Source of the DNA: Bradyrhizobium diversitatis
Lineage (GTDB): Bacteria > Pseudomonadota > Alphaproteobacteria > Rhizobiales > Xanthobacteraceae
Reading direction: 5' to 3'
Length of the DNA stretch: 64,000 bases
Assembly (NCBI RefSeq): GCF_016031635.1
Contig: NZ_JACEGD010000012.1
Coordinates: 1-64,000 of the forward strand
Positions 25,943-34,936 of the stretch are shown piece by piece. Each line of letters begins with the position of its first letter. Within the stretch, counting starts at the first letter, position 1. Below the pieces are notes generated by a model, which saw nothing but the letters and a program-made list of their open reading frames with translations, made no database searches and was not told the origin of the DNA. The translations under genes and the position numbers were made by a program.

Positions 25943-27262
25943 ATGCGCATCGCGATGATCGGCACGGGTTATGTGGGACTGGTTTCCGGAGCCTGCTTTG
26001 CGGATTTCGGCCACGACGTCACCTGCGTCGACAAGGACGAGAAGAAGATCGCGGCGCTCCATCGCGGCGAGATCCCGATCTACGAGCCCGGCCTCGACGA
26101 ACTGGTCGCGACCAACGTCAAGGCCAAGCGGCTGGACTTCACCACCGATCTCACCAAGCCGGTCGCGGATGCTGATGCCGTGTTCATCGCGGTTGGCACG
26201 CCCTCGCGCCGCGGCGATGGCCACGCCGATCTGTCCTACGTCTACGCCGCCGCCCGCGAGATCGCGCAAGCGCTCACCGGCTTCACCGTCGTGGTGACCA
26301 AGTCGACCGTGCCGGTCGGCACCGGCGACGAGGTCGAGCGCATCATCCGCGAGACGAACCCTGCGGCCGACGTCGTGGTCGCCTCGAACCCCGAGTTCCT
26401 GCGCGAGGGCGCGGCGATCCGCGATTTCAAGTTCCCCGATCGCATCGTGGTCGGCATCTCGGACGAGCGCGGCCGCAAGGTGATGGGCGACATCTACCGT
26501 CCGCTGTCGCTGAACCAGGCGCCGCTGATGTTCACCGAGCGCCGCACCGCCGAGATGATCAAATACGCCGCCAACGCGTTCCTGGCGACCAAGATCACCT
26601 TCATCAACGAGATCGCCGATCTCTCGGAAAAAGCCGGCGCCAACGTCCAGGAGGTCGCGCGCGGCATTGGCCTTGACAACCGCATCGGCACAAAATTCCT
26701 GCATGCAGGCCCAGGCTTCGGCGGCTCGTGCTTCCCGAAGGACACCAAGGCCTTGATCAAGATCGCGCAGGACTATGACGTGTCCTTGCGCATCGTCGAA
26801 TCCGTGCTGGCGGTCAACGAGAACCGCAAGCGCGCGATGGCACGGAAAGTGAGCCAGGCGCTCGGCGGCTCGCTGCGCGGCAAGACCATCGCCGTGCTCG
26901 GCCTCACCTTCAAGCCCGACACCGACGACATGCGCGACGCGCCGTCGATCCCGCTGGTGACAGGCCTGATCGACATGGGTGCGACCGTCAAGGCGTTCGA
27001 TCCCGTCGGCATGGAGCAGGCAAAAGGCGAGCTGCCCAGCATCACCTACTGCGAGGACGCCTATTCCTGCGCGGAAGGCGCGGACGCGCTCGTCATCGTC
27101 ACCGAATGGGTTCAGTTCCGCGCGCTCGATCTCGATCGGTTGAAGCAGACCATGGCGCAGCCCGTCCTCATCGACCTCCGCAACATCTATCGCCCCGAAG
27201 ACATGGAAGCCGCCGGCTTCACCTACGAGAGCGTCGGCCGGCCCACTGTGCAGGGCCGATAG
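25943..27262 (+). CDS. ugd: UDP-glucose 6-dehydrogenase
   Basis: Oxidises UDP-glucose twice with NAD to UDP-glucuronate, a precursor of acidic exopolysaccharide. The 439-residue protein has the Rossmann start MRIAMIGTGYVGLVSGACFA, EPGLDELV, FLREGAAI, and catalytic Cys263 in GFGGSCFPKDTKAL. The C-terminal domain has LGLTFKPDTDDMRDAPS. ATG 25943 after GGGACAGGATTTTTC. Alone in its strand, with a family A repeat after the stop. Confidence 0.97.
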   Translation: MRIAMIGTGYVGLVSGACFADFGHDVTCVDKDEKKIAALHRGEIPIYEPGLDELVATNVKAKRLDFTTDLTKPVADADAVFIAVGTPSRRGDGHADLSYVYAAAREIAQALTGFTVVVTKSTVPVGTGDEVERIIRETNPAADVVVASNPEFLREGAAIRDFKFPDRIVVGISDERGRKVMGDIYRPLSLNQAPLMFTERRTAEMIKYAANAFLATKITFINEIADLSEKAGANVQEVARGIGLDNRIGTKFLHAGPGFGGSCFPKDTKALIKIAQDYDVSLRIVESVLAVNENRKRAMARKVSQALGGSLRGKTIAVLGLTFKPDTDDMRDAPSIPLVTGLIDMGATVKAFDPVGMEQAKGELPSITYCEDAYSCAEGADALVIVTEWVQFRALDLDRLKQTMAQPVLIDLRNIYRPEDMEAAGFTYESVGRPTVQGR

Positions 27263-27285
27263 CTGCATTTCTCGTTGAAAGAAGC

Positions 27286-27374
27286 CGTCATGGCCGGGCT
27301 TGTTCCGGCCATCCATGTCTTGTTCACTCTCGCCTGAAAGAACGTGGATGCCCGGCACGACGGCCGGGCATGAC
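27286..27374. repeat. Palindromic repeat family A, copy 4
   Basis: CGTCATGGCCGGGCTTGTTC...AACGTGGATGCCCGGCACGA and GCCGGGCATGACG. Inverted relative to copies 1-3 (GGCC and CCCG arms exchanged). It ends 13 bases before the hrpB start. Confidence 0.92.
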
Positions 27375-27387
27375 GAGTGGATAGACC

Positions 27388-29862
27388 TTGCCCCGCAGCT
27401 TCGACACGCCCCTCCCGATCGATGCCGTGCTCGACGATTTGTCGCGCACGCTGGAGGCTAACAACGCCACCGTGCTGGTGGCGCCGCCCGGCGCCGGCAA
27501 GACCACGCGCGTGCCGCTGGCACTGCTCGATGCGCCCTGGGCGAAGGACAGGAAGATCATCGTGCTGGAGCCGCGGCGCATCGCGGCGCGGGCCAGTGCC
27601 GATCGCATGGCCAAATCGCTCGGCGAGCGGGCCGGCGAGACCGTTGGCTATCGCGTCCGCTTCGGCTCGAAGATCTCGCGCGCCACGCGCATCGAGGTGG
27701 TGACCGAGGGCATCTTCACCCGCCAGATTCTCGACGATCCCGAACTTTCAGGCGTCGCCGCGATCCTGTTCGACGAATTCCACGAGCGCTCGCTCGACGC
27801 CGATCTCGGCCTCGCGCTGGCGCGTGATGCGCAAACCGGCCTGCGCGAGGATCTCCGCATCCTCGTGATGTCGGCCACGCTCGACGGCGCGCGCGTGGCC
27901 AGATTGCTCGGCGATGCGCCCGTCGTCGAAAGCGAGGGCCGCGCCTTTCCGGTCGAGACGCGCTATCTCGGCCGCAAGGCAGATGCGCCGATCGAGCGGC
28001 AGATGGCGGACGCGATTGCATCGGCGCTGCGCGCCGACAGCGGCTCGGTGCTGGCGTTCCTGCCGGGCGCCGCCGAGATCCGCCGCACTCAGAACTTTCT
28101 CGGCGAGCGCGTGCACGACGCCTCCATCGAGATCGTGCCGCTGTTCGGCGCGCTCGATGCCGCCGTGCAGGACCGCGCCATCGCGCCGGCACCCAGGGCC
28201 TCGCGCAAGGTGGTGCTGGCGACCTCGATCGCCGAGACCTCGCTCACCATCGAAGGCGTGCGCATCGTGGTCGATTCCGGTCTCGCCCGCGTCCCGCGTT
28301 ACGAGCCCGACATCGGCTTGACCCGCCTCGAGACCGTGCGCGCCTCGCGCGCGGCGGTGGACCAGCGCCGCGGCCGCGCCGGCCGCACCGAGCCCGGTGT
28401 CTGCTACCGGCTCTGGGACGAGCCGCAGACGGCCGCGCTTGCGCCCTACACCCAGCCGGAAATCCTCAGCGCCGATCTGTCCTCGCTGGTGCTCGACCTC
28501 GCGCAATGGGGCGTCACTGATCCCGGCGCATTGTCGTTCCTCGACCCGCCGCCGCAGCCGGCCTGGAAGGAAGCAAAAAGCCTGCTGTCCGAGCTCAACG
28601 CGCTCGATGGCGACGGCCGCATTACCGCAGAGGGCAAGAGCCTGCGTTCGCTGGCGCTGCCGCCGCGGCTGGCGCGCATGATCGTGGATTCGCATCGTGC
28701 AGGCGGCGGCGAGGCCGCCGCCGAGATCGCCGCCATCATCACCGAGCGCGGGTTAGGGGGCGACAGTGTCGATCTCGAACACCGGCGCGACCAGTTTCGC
28801 CGTGACCGCTCGCCGCGTGCGTCCAGCGCGCGCGACCTGGCGCGGCGCTGGGCCTCGCAGGTCGCGGCGTCGGAGAAAGCCGGGCAGCAGGAAGATCTCT
28901 CGACCGGCCTGATGCTCGCCTATGCCTTTCCGGACCGTGTCGCACGCAACCGCGGCAATGGCAGTTTCGTGCTCGCCAACGGCCGCGGCGCTTCGGTCCA
29001 GCAGACCTCTTCGCTCGCCCGCGCGCCCTACATCGCGATCGGCGAGATGACGGGGACGGCGGCGAGCGGACGCATCCTGCTCGCCGCGCAAATCACCCAG
29101 GACGAGATCGAGCGGCATTTCGCCGAGCATATCGAGACCGCCGACGAGATCTCGTTCGATCGCGGCGCGATGGCGCTGCGCGCGCGGCGCAGGCGCGTGC
29201 TGCATGCCATCACGCTGTCCGAGGCGACACTTGCCGTGTCGCCCTCGGAGGAGACCGCGCGCATCCTTGCCGATGGGTTGATTGCGGCCGGTCTCGACCG
29301 GCTGCCCTGGTCGAAGACCGCAAAACAATGGCGCGACCGCGTGATGTTCCTGCGCAAGGCCGAGGGCGAGGCCTGGCCCGATCTCTCCGACGACGGGCTG
29401 ATCGCGCGGCGCGAGGATTGGCTGGTGCCGGCGCTCTACGACAAGATCGCGCTCAAGGATATCTCAGCGGGCGATCTCTCCGACGCGTTGATGGCGCTGC
29501 TGCCTTGGGACATGCGCGCGCGGCTGGATCGCGAGGCGCCGACCCATTTCGAAGCGCCGACCGGAAGCGCGCTCGCGATCGATTACGAGGCCGAGCAGGG
29601 GCCGACCATCGCGGTACGGCTCCAGGAACTGTTCGGCCTCAACACCCATCCCTCGATTGCCGCCGGCAAGGTGCCGCTGGTGCTGGAATTGCTGTCGCCA
29701 GCGCAGCGCCCGGTGCAGGTGACGCGTGATCTCCCCGGCTTCTGGCGGGGCAGCTACGCCGCCGTGCGCTCCGACCTGCGCGGCCGCTATCCGCGCCACC
29801 CCTGGCCGGACGACCCTGCCAATGCGCTGCCGACCCGGCGGGCAAAGCCGCGCGGGACGTGA
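27388..29862 (+). CDS. hrpB: ATP-dependent helicase HrpB
   Basis: An 824-residue DExH-box (DEAH/RHA-type) RNA helicase-like protein. Walker A is APPGAGKTTR (32-41), motif Ib TEGIFTRQI, motif II DEFHERSLD, motif III MSATLDG, motif V TSIAETSLTI, motif VI QRRGRAGRTEPG. The C-terminal HrpB domain ends near FWRGSYAAVRSDLRGRYP, the usual HrpB terminus. Its cellular role is poorly defined. The start is TTG 27388 (LPRSFDTPLPIDAVLDDL); no in-frame ATG or GTG fits better, and the TTG implies weak initiation. Confidence 0.94.
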   Translation: MPRSFDTPLPIDAVLDDLSRTLEANNATVLVAPPGAGKTTRVPLALLDAPWAKDRKIIVLEPRRIAARASADRMAKSLGERAGETVGYRVRFGSKISRATRIEVVTEGIFTRQILDDPELSGVAAILFDEFHERSLDADLGLALARDAQTGLREDLRILVMSATLDGARVARLLGDAPVVESEGRAFPVETRYLGRKADAPIERQMADAIASALRADSGSVLAFLPGAAEIRRTQNFLGERVHDASIEIVPLFGALDAAVQDRAIAPAPRASRKVVLATSIAETSLTIEGVRIVVDSGLARVPRYEPDIGLTRLETVRASRAAVDQRRGRAGRTEPGVCYRLWDEPQTAALAPYTQPEILSADLSSLVLDLAQWGVTDPGALSFLDPPPQPAWKEAKSLLSELNALDGDGRITAEGKSLRSLALPPRLARMIVDSHRAGGGEAAAEIAAIITERGLGGDSVDLEHRRDQFRRDRSPRASSARDLARRWASQVAASEKAGQQEDLSTGLMLAYAFPDRVARNRGNGSFVLANGRGASVQQTSSLARAPYIAIGEMTGTAASGRILLAAQITQDEIERHFAEHIETADEISFDRGAMALRARRRRVLHAITLSEATLAVSPSEETARILADGLIAAGLDRLPWSKTAKQWRDRVMFLRKAEGEAWPDLSDDGLIARREDWLVPALYDKIALKDISAGDLSDALMALLPWDMRARLDREAPTHFEAPTGSALAIDYEAEQGPTIAVRLQELFGLNTHPSIAAGKVPLVLELLSPAQRPVQVTRDLPGFWRGSYAAVRSDLRGRYPRHPWPDDPANALPTRRAKPRGT

Positions 29863-29989
29863 AAGTTCGATCGCGCATTAACCGTCCGCTCATGCTTTTC
29901 GTCAAAATAGCAGCTCTCTGACCGCGGCTTCGCTCGCCGCCGGGCACGCTGCGTGATGAAATCGAGCTTTCCGGCTCGGAAGTGGTGTG

Positions 29990-30502
29990 ATGCGTAACAT
30001 TATGATCTTCGCGGCCGTGATGATCGGCCTCGGCACCTTCATGGCCCAGATGGCGGACAAGATGAGCTCCGCCTCCGCCACCTCGGTCCCCCGCACGACG
30101 GTGGCCGTTGCCTCCACCGCCCCGGCCGGCGGCCGCAGCCTCAGCATTTCGCGCGACGGCCGCGGTCATTTCCAGACCGAGGGCCGCATCGACGGCCAGC
30201 GCATCGGTTTCATGATCGATACCGGCGCCTCCGTCGTTGCGCTGAACGAGACCTCGGCCGCACGCTTCGGCCTGCGTCCCTCGCGCGGCGAGTACACCGC
30301 CACCGTCTCCACGGCCAACGGCACCATCAAGGCCGCGCGCACCCGTATCGCCATGTTAGAGGTCGGCGGCCTCATCGTGCGCGACGTCGATGCCATGGTG
30401 CTGCCGGACGCGGCCTTGTCGGAGAACCTGCTCGGTCTCTCCTTCCTGTCGCGCCTGAAGCGCTTCGAATATTCCAACGGCCAGATGGTGCTGGAGCAGT
30501 AG
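29990..30502 (+). CDS. Membrane-anchored clan AA aspartic protease (TIGR02281 type)
   Basis: A 170-residue protein. The N-terminal hydrophobic segment (MIFAAVMIGLGTFMAQMA) anchors or exports a retropepsin-like domain. The catalytic motif is FMIDTGASVVALN with Asp77, followed by the flap-like ANGTIKAARTRI and the strand MVLPDAALSENLLGLSFLSRL. Retropepsin-like bacterial proteases work as dimers; substrate unknown. Start ATG 29990; a GTG directly before it is equivalent. Confidence 0.92.
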   Translation: MRNIMIFAAVMIGLGTFMAQMADKMSSASATSVPRTTVAVASTAPAGGRSLSISRDGRGHFQTEGRIDGQRIGFMIDTGASVVALNETSAARFGLRPSRGEYTATVSTANGTIKAARTRIAMLEVGGLIVRDVDAMVLPDAALSENLLGLSFLSRLKRFEYSNGQMVLEQ

Positions 30503-30564
30503 GCTCGCCGTCGCGCCCGAAGGAGGGCCTCCCGCCGGGGCGAGCGGGGTGCTATATTCCATCC

Positions 30565-30861
30565 ATGAACGGCCCCGATGCGATAGCGATTCTGCGACAG
30601 TTCGAGCCTGCCCTGCGCCAGCGGGGCGTTGTGCATGCTGCGTTGTTCGGGTCGGTGGCGAAGGATGAAAATCATTCCGGCAGCGACCTCGATATCATGG
30701 TCGAGATTGATCCCGATGCGCGGATCACGGTCTTCGATTATGTCGAGCTCAAGGAGTATATTGCCAAGCTGTTTGACGAGCCCGTTGACGTCGTCAACCG
30801 CGACGCCCTGAAGTCATACGTCGCTCCCGCCGCCACGGCCGACGCAATCTATGCCTTCTGA
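30565..30861 (+). CDS. MNT-type minimal nucleotidyltransferase (MntA antitoxin-like)
   Basis: Ninety-eight residues with the pol-beta nucleotidyltransferase core: ALFGSVAKDENHSGSDLDIM supplies GS and DxD, and DVVNRDALK holds the third region. Proteins of this kind usually pair with a downstream HEPN toxin and neutralise it by AMPylation. Here the downstream gene is reduced to a 19-codon stub overlapping by 11 bases, so the antitoxin appears orphaned. The catalytic residues look intact, hence it may still be expressed or serve another partner. Confidence 0.92.
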   Translation: MNGPDAIAILRQFEPALRQRGVVHAALFGSVAKDENHSGSDLDIMVEIDPDARITVFDYVELKEYIAKLFDEPVDVVNRDALKSYVAPAATADAIYAF

Positions 30862-30910
30862 TCGCGTCGGCGGGATTCTCCAGGACATCCTTGCACGGCT
30901 CCAGAGCTAG
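30851..30910 (+). pseudogene. Vestigial HEPN partner (DUF86-like), 19 codons
   Basis: ATG 30851 opens MPSDRVGGILQDILARLQS and ends at TAG 30908-30910. HEPN toxins of MNT/HEPN pairs often begin MPSDR followed by a helix with LxDI, which this matches, and the overlap with the upstream stop is the usual arrangement. After the TAG I see no continuation of HEPN sequence (no RxxxxH motif) in any frame before the phosphomannomutase gene, so the rest was deleted rather than merely frameshifted. Confidence 0.6.
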
Positions 30911-31067
30911 CCGTTCTGGTCAGACATTTATATCGCGCCACGAGCCCCTGCTTCGTTACCAATCTGCCGCAATTATCGGCCATAAGCCTTCAATCCCGCC
31001 TTCCGCTGCGGCCGGGCATTCGCTTAGGCTGCAGCAAATCCCGCCCCTTTTTCACGAGACCGTCTCA

Positions 31068-32567
31068 ATGTTCCCGAAGCCGAAATCCGTACTGCTGCCA
31101 AACACCTACGCCTTCGAATCAGAGCCGATGGTGAAGCCGACGGGCTTTCGCGAATACGACGCGCGCTGGTTGTTCCAGAAGGAAATTAACCTGATGGGTG
31201 TGCAGGCGCTCGGCATGGGGCTGGGCGCGCTGATCGCCGAGCTCGGCGTCAGGCAGGAGATCGTCACCGGCCATGATTTCCGCGGCTATTCGGCCTCGAT
31301 CAAGTACGCGCTGATCTCCGGCCTGATGGCCGCGGGATGCAAGGTGCACGATATCGGCCTCGCGGTGACGCCGATGGCCTATTTCGCGCAGTTCGACCTG
31401 GATGTGCCCTGCGTCGCCATGGTCACGGCCTCGCACAACGACAATGGCTGGACCGGTGTCAAGATGGGCGCCAACCGCCCGCTGACCTTCGGCCCCGACG
31501 AGATGACGCGGCTGAAGGAGATCGTGCTCAACGCGGAGTTCAAGAACAAGGCGGGCGGCTCCTATCAATTCCACGAGAACTATCCGGCGCGCTACATCGC
31601 CGACCTCACCAATCGTCCGAAGCTCAAGCGCAAGCTCAAGGTCGTCGCGGCCTGCGGCAACGGCACCGCCGGCGCGTTCGCGCCGCAGGTGCTGGAAGCG
31701 ATCGGCTGCGAGGTGATCCCGCTCGATACCGAGCTCGACCACACCTTCCCGAAATACAATCCGAACCCGGAAGACATGGAGATGCTGCACGCGATCCGCG
31801 ACGCGGTGCTGCATCACAAGGCCGATGTCGGCCTCGGCTTCGATGGTGACGGCGACCGCTGCGGCGTCGTGGACGACACCGGCGAGGAGATCTTCGCCGA
31901 CAAGGTCGGCGTCATGCTGGCGCGCGACATGTCGGCAATCCACAAGGACGCGCAGTTCATCGTCGACGTGAAATCGACCGGCCTGTTCATCACCGATCCC
32001 GTGCTGCAGAAGCAGGGCGCGAAGACCGCCTATTGGAAGACCGGTCATTCCTACATGAAGCGCCGCACCAACGAGACCGGCGCGCTGGCGGGCTTCGAGA
32101 AGTCGGGCCACTTCTTCTTCAACAAGCCGTATGGCCGCGGCTATGACGACGGCCTGGTCTCGGCGATCGCGATCTGCGACATGCTCGACCGTGCGCCCGG
32201 CAAGTCGATGGCCGACCTGAAGAACGCGCTGCCGAAGACCTGGTCGTCGCCGACCATGTCGCCGCACTGCGCCGACGAGGTCAAATACGGCGTCATCGAC
32301 AAGGTGGTGAAGCACTTCGAGGGCTTGCAGGCGAAGGGCGCCAAGATCGGCGGCCAGGCGATCCGCGATCTCGTCACCGTCAACGGCGTCCGCGTCACGG
32401 TCGAGGACGGCAGCTGGGGCCTGGTGCGCGCCTCCTCCAACAAGCCCGAGCTCGTCGTCGTGGTCGAGAGCCCGGTCTCCGAGCAGCGCATGCACGACAT
32501 GTTCGAGATGGTGAACAGCGTGCTGCGCACGCATCCTGAAGTCGGCGAGTACAATCAGAAGATCTGA
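31068..32567 (+). CDS. Phosphomannomutase/phosphoglucomutase
   Basis: A 499-residue alpha-D-phosphohexomutase (AlgC/ManB type) interconverting mannose-6-P/mannose-1-P or glucose-6-P/glucose-1-P for polysaccharide and LPS precursors. The phosphoserine loop is TASHNDNGWTGVK (Ser122), the magnesium loop is DGDGDR (259-264), and the sugar-binding loop contains GFEKSGHFFFN. The C-terminal phosphate-binding segment has LVRASSNKPELVV. ATG 31068 (MFPKPKSVLLPNTYAFES) is preferred; the in-frame region upstream to 30891 crosses the HEPN remnant and is not coding. Confidence 0.95.
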   Translation: MFPKPKSVLLPNTYAFESEPMVKPTGFREYDARWLFQKEINLMGVQALGMGLGALIAELGVRQEIVTGHDFRGYSASIKYALISGLMAAGCKVHDIGLAVTPMAYFAQFDLDVPCVAMVTASHNDNGWTGVKMGANRPLTFGPDEMTRLKEIVLNAEFKNKAGGSYQFHENYPARYIADLTNRPKLKRKLKVVAACGNGTAGAFAPQVLEAIGCEVIPLDTELDHTFPKYNPNPEDMEMLHAIRDAVLHHKADVGLGFDGDGDRCGVVDDTGEEIFADKVGVMLARDMSAIHKDAQFIVDVKSTGLFITDPVLQKQGAKTAYWKTGHSYMKRRTNETGALAGFEKSGHFFFNKPYGRGYDDGLVSAIAICDMLDRAPGKSMADLKNALPKTWSSPTMSPHCADEVKYGVIDKVVKHFEGLQAKGAKIGGQAIRDLVTVNGVRVTVEDGSWGLVRASSNKPELVVVVESPVSEQRMHDMFEMVNSVLRTHPEVGEYNQKI

Positions 32568-32579
32568 GCGCTAACGCGC

Positions 32580-33413
32580 TCAGCCTCCGGGCGGGCCGAA
32601 CAGGGTGCGGAGCTTCGCGCTCGCACCCCGTGCCTTCCAGGTGTCGCCCAGTATCGCGATCCATTCGCCGAGCGCAATCCGGATCGGGTTGAAGGATTGC
32701 ACGCCGCCGACGAGGCCGAACCGGAGCGGCTGGTCGGAGGGCCGTTCGGCAAAGGTCCCGAACAGGCGGTCGAACACGATCAGGATGCCGCCATAGTTCT
32801 TGTCGAGGCACGGCTCATTGCAGGCATGGTGCACGCGATGGTGGCTCGGCGTGTTGAGCACCCATTCCAGGATGCCGAGCTTCGGACCGAACTGGCTGTG
32901 GATGAAGAACTGATAGAGCAGGTTGATGCCGAGCATTGCCACGATCGCGAACGGATGAAATCCGATCAGCGCCAGTGGCAGGAAGAACAGGAAGTTGCCC
33001 GAGACGTTTCCGGTCCAGCCGAGCCGGATCGCCGCAGTCAGTCGCGTCGTCGAGTGATGCACTGCATGCGTCGCCCACATCCAGCGAATGCGATGCGAGG
33101 CGCGATGCTGCCAATAATACAGGAACTCGCTGCCCAGGAACAATCCTGCGAGCGCGAGCGGACCGGTCTGCGCGAAGTCGAACAGGCGGTGCTCGTACAG
33201 GAACGCGAACGGCATCGCGAGCATGCCTGCCTCGACCGCGCGCAGCAGGTTCTGGCCGAGGGCCACGCCGAAAGAGGCAGCGCTCTCGCGCCAGTCGTGG
33301 GTCTCACGATGGGCAAGCCGGCCGATGCCGTATTCGAGCAGCATCAGGCCGATCGCCGTCGCCAGGACCATGTACCGGAGCGTTGGGTCGAGCAGGAGAG
33401 AAGCATAAGCCAC
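32580..33413 (-). CDS. Sterol desaturase/fatty acid hydroxylase family protein
   Basis: A 277-residue polytopic membrane protein with the di-iron His clusters HRASH, HAVHHS and HHRVHH. The family hydroxylates or desaturates membrane lipids, sterols or hopanoid-like substrates. Which lipid is unknown; Bradyrhizobium makes hopanoids, so a hopanoid or fatty acid substrate is possible. It converges with the phosphomannomutase gene (12 bases between stops). A small exported protein gene lies 9 bases upstream of its start, so co-transcription is likely. Confidence 0.92.
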   Translation of the reverse strand: MAYASLLLDPTLRYMVLATAIGLMLLEYGIGRLAHRETHDWRESAASFGVALGQNLLRAVEAGMLAMPFAFLYEHRLFDFAQTGPLALAGLFLGSEFLYYWQHRASHRIRWMWATHAVHHSTTRLTAAIRLGWTGNVSGNFLFFLPLALIGFHPFAIVAMLGINLLYQFFIHSQFGPKLGILEWVLNTPSHHRVHHACNEPCLDKNYGGILIVFDRLFGTFAERPSDQPLRFGLVGGVQSFNPIRIALGEWIAILGDTWKARGASAKLRTLFGPPGG

Positions 33414-33422
33414 GGTGTCCTC

Positions 33423-33734
33423 CTATTTCGGGGTGGCGCCGGTGGTGACGGCGCTGTCCCTCAGTGCCTGCGCACGGGGCAGGGCTCGTGCGCAGGCCGA
33501 GGTGAGCTGGCCGGCGTGAGATTGCAGGCAGGCCAGGATGCGCCCGCTACCCGGCGCGACGTTGCTGCAAAGGCTTTCATAATCGGCGCGGCAGGCCTGC
33601 ATGGTCGCTCGTGCCTCGCTGCGCATCTGCGGCGTGATCTGGGTTTGCAACTGGCTCTGGGCGAATGCGGACGTCGAAACGCCGAGCGCGACGATGGCCG
33701 CAGTTCGCGGCAGGACACGGAAAATCGATGACAC
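33423..33734 (-). CDS. Small exported Cys-rich protein (cysteine-rich repeat type)
   Basis: A 103-residue protein. Signal peptide MSSIFRVLPRTAAIVALGVS ends near AFA. The mature part carries QACRADYESLCSNVAPG and ILACLQSHAGQLTSACARAL; four Cys with the spacing seen in short cysteine-rich repeats of bacterial periplasmic proteins (PF00839-like). Probably a disulfide-stabilised helical module of unknown role. Nine bases upstream of the sterol-desaturase-like gene on the same strand. Confidence 0.8.
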   Translation of the reverse strand: MSSIFRVLPRTAAIVALGVSTSAFAQSQLQTQITPQMRSEARATMQACRADYESLCSNVAPGSGRILACLQSHAGQLTSACARALPRAQALRDSAVTTGATPK

Positions 33735-33808
33735 GATGCTGTTCCTTCCTGGTCTGAAGTGATGGACCGTCGCCGCCCGGGGCCGGGTGCGGCGACGGTC
33801 CGGCCCGC

Positions 33809-34030
33809 TCAGCGCGAGATCGTGCCGGAGCGGGTGTAAGTATTGCCCGCCGGGCCGGTGCGGGTGACGTTGCGCGTGCAGCTTCCGTAGGCGCAGCTTC
33901 CCGTCGCGGTGACGTGAGAGGTGCCGCGCGGCCCGGTCGCCGTCCCCGACCGCGTCCAGGCATTGGCGTCGGCCGCCGCGGCAACCGACAGGGTGCCGAT
34001 GACGAGGGAGGTGAGGAAAAGCTTGGTCAT
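33809..34030 (-). CDS. Small secreted Thr/Gly repeat protein
   Basis: A 73-residue protein. Signal peptide MTKLFLTSLVIGTLSVAAAA, then a mature region made of imperfect repeats: TRSGTATGPRGTSH, TRNVTRTGPAGNTY and TRSGTISR, with one Cys pair (GSCAYGSC). The repeat pattern TRxGTxxGPxG is regular enough to imply a beta-rich fold or an extended cell-surface peptide. No family recognised. ATG 34030 is preferred because the signal peptide starts there. Divergent from the two-component regulator gene. Confidence 0.75.
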   Translation of the reverse strand: MTKLFLTSLVIGTLSVAAAADANAWTRSGTATGPRGTSHVTATGSCAYGSCTRNVTRTGPAGNTYTRSGTISR

Positions 34031-34213
34031 GGTCGTCGTCTCCTTCTGGGGGCTGCCGTGAGCGGGAGCCATGAGGAGGAGACTGGTCGTGCCGCGTCTG
34101 CGGCGCATTGCCGGAACGAAACGATTGTTATGGCTTTGTCCGACCCGTGTAACACTATGTAACAACGGCGCCCGCGCCCTTGCTTGACGCGAGCCGTTGC
34201 TCACAATGCAGCC

Positions 34214-34936
34214 ATGAACGCGCAAGCAGCCACGATTCTCATGGTGGAGGACGATCCCGAGATCAGCCGCCTCGTTGCCGACTTCATGCGGCGCGAGGGG
34301 TTCGAGGTCGCCTGTGTCCCCGACGGCAAGGCGATGGATTCGATGCTCCAGCGCCTGCGGCCCGACCTCGTCATCCTCGATCTGATGCTGCCGGGCGAGG
34401 ACGGGCTTTCGATCTGCCGCCGCCTGCGCGCCGACGATGCCATCCCGATCCTGATGCTGACCGCCAAGAGCGACGAGATTGATCGCGTGGTCGGCCTCGA
34501 GATGGGCGCGGACGATTACCTGACCAAGCCGTTCGGTCCGCGCGAGCTGCTGGCGCGGGTTCGCGCCATCCTGCGCCGTGCCAACGGAACTCCGGCCAAG
34601 CCGCTGGTCCGGCGCTTCGCGTTCGACCGCTTCGTGATCGATCTCGATGCGCGCAGTGTCGAGACGACCGAGGCCGAGACACCGGAGCTGCAATTGACCA
34701 GCGCCGAGTTCGACCTGCTCGGTTGCTTCGTGCAGCGGCCGCGAAGGGTGCTCACGCGCGACCAGATCCTCGACTGGACCCGCGGACGTTCGGCCGAGCC
34801 GTTCGACCGCACCGTCGACATGCTGATCTCGCGGCTGCGCCGCAAGCTCGACGGTGCAAGTCCCGGCTCCAACCTGATCACGATGGTGCGCAACGGCGGC
34901 TATCTGTTCACCGCGACCGTCAAGCAGGTGTCGTGA
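34214..34936 (+). CDS. OmpR-family response regulator
   Basis: A 240-residue regulator. The receiver domain has acidic residues Glu12-Asp13-Asp14, phospho-acceptor Asp56 (LVILDLMLPGEDG) and the conserved Lys in DYLTKPFGPRELLARV. The C-terminal winged helix contains LTSAEFDLLGCFVQRPRRVL and RTVDMLISRLRRKLD. ATG 34214 is used; the in-frame GTG/ATG upstream adds 10 residues. Its TGA overlaps the kinase ATG (ATGA), so the pair is translationally coupled. Upstream lie the divergent secreted repeat protein and a short AT-rich gap with GTAACACTATGTAAC. Confidence 0.96.
   Translation: MNAQAATILMVEDDPEISRLVADFMRREGFEVACVPDGKAMDSMLQRLRPDLVILDLMLPGEDGLSICRRLRADDAIPILMLTAKSDEIDRVVGLEMGADDYLTKPFGPRELLARVRAILRRANGTPAKPLVRRFAFDRFVIDLDARSVETTEAETPELQLTSAEFDLLGCFVQRPRRVLTRDQILDWTRGRSAEPFDRTVDMLISRLRRKLDGASPGSNLITMVRNGGYLFTATVKQVS

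Noticed and set aside
25829..27358. A 509-codon minus-strand ORF opposite ugd
   Set aside because: Antisense shadow of ugd; low-complexity His/Asp/Gly composition with no domain.
30891..31067. In-frame upstream extension of the phosphomannomutase gene
   Set aside because: The added residues are Ser/Arg-rich, overlap the HEPN remnant and have no family similarity; ATG 31068 fits the family start.
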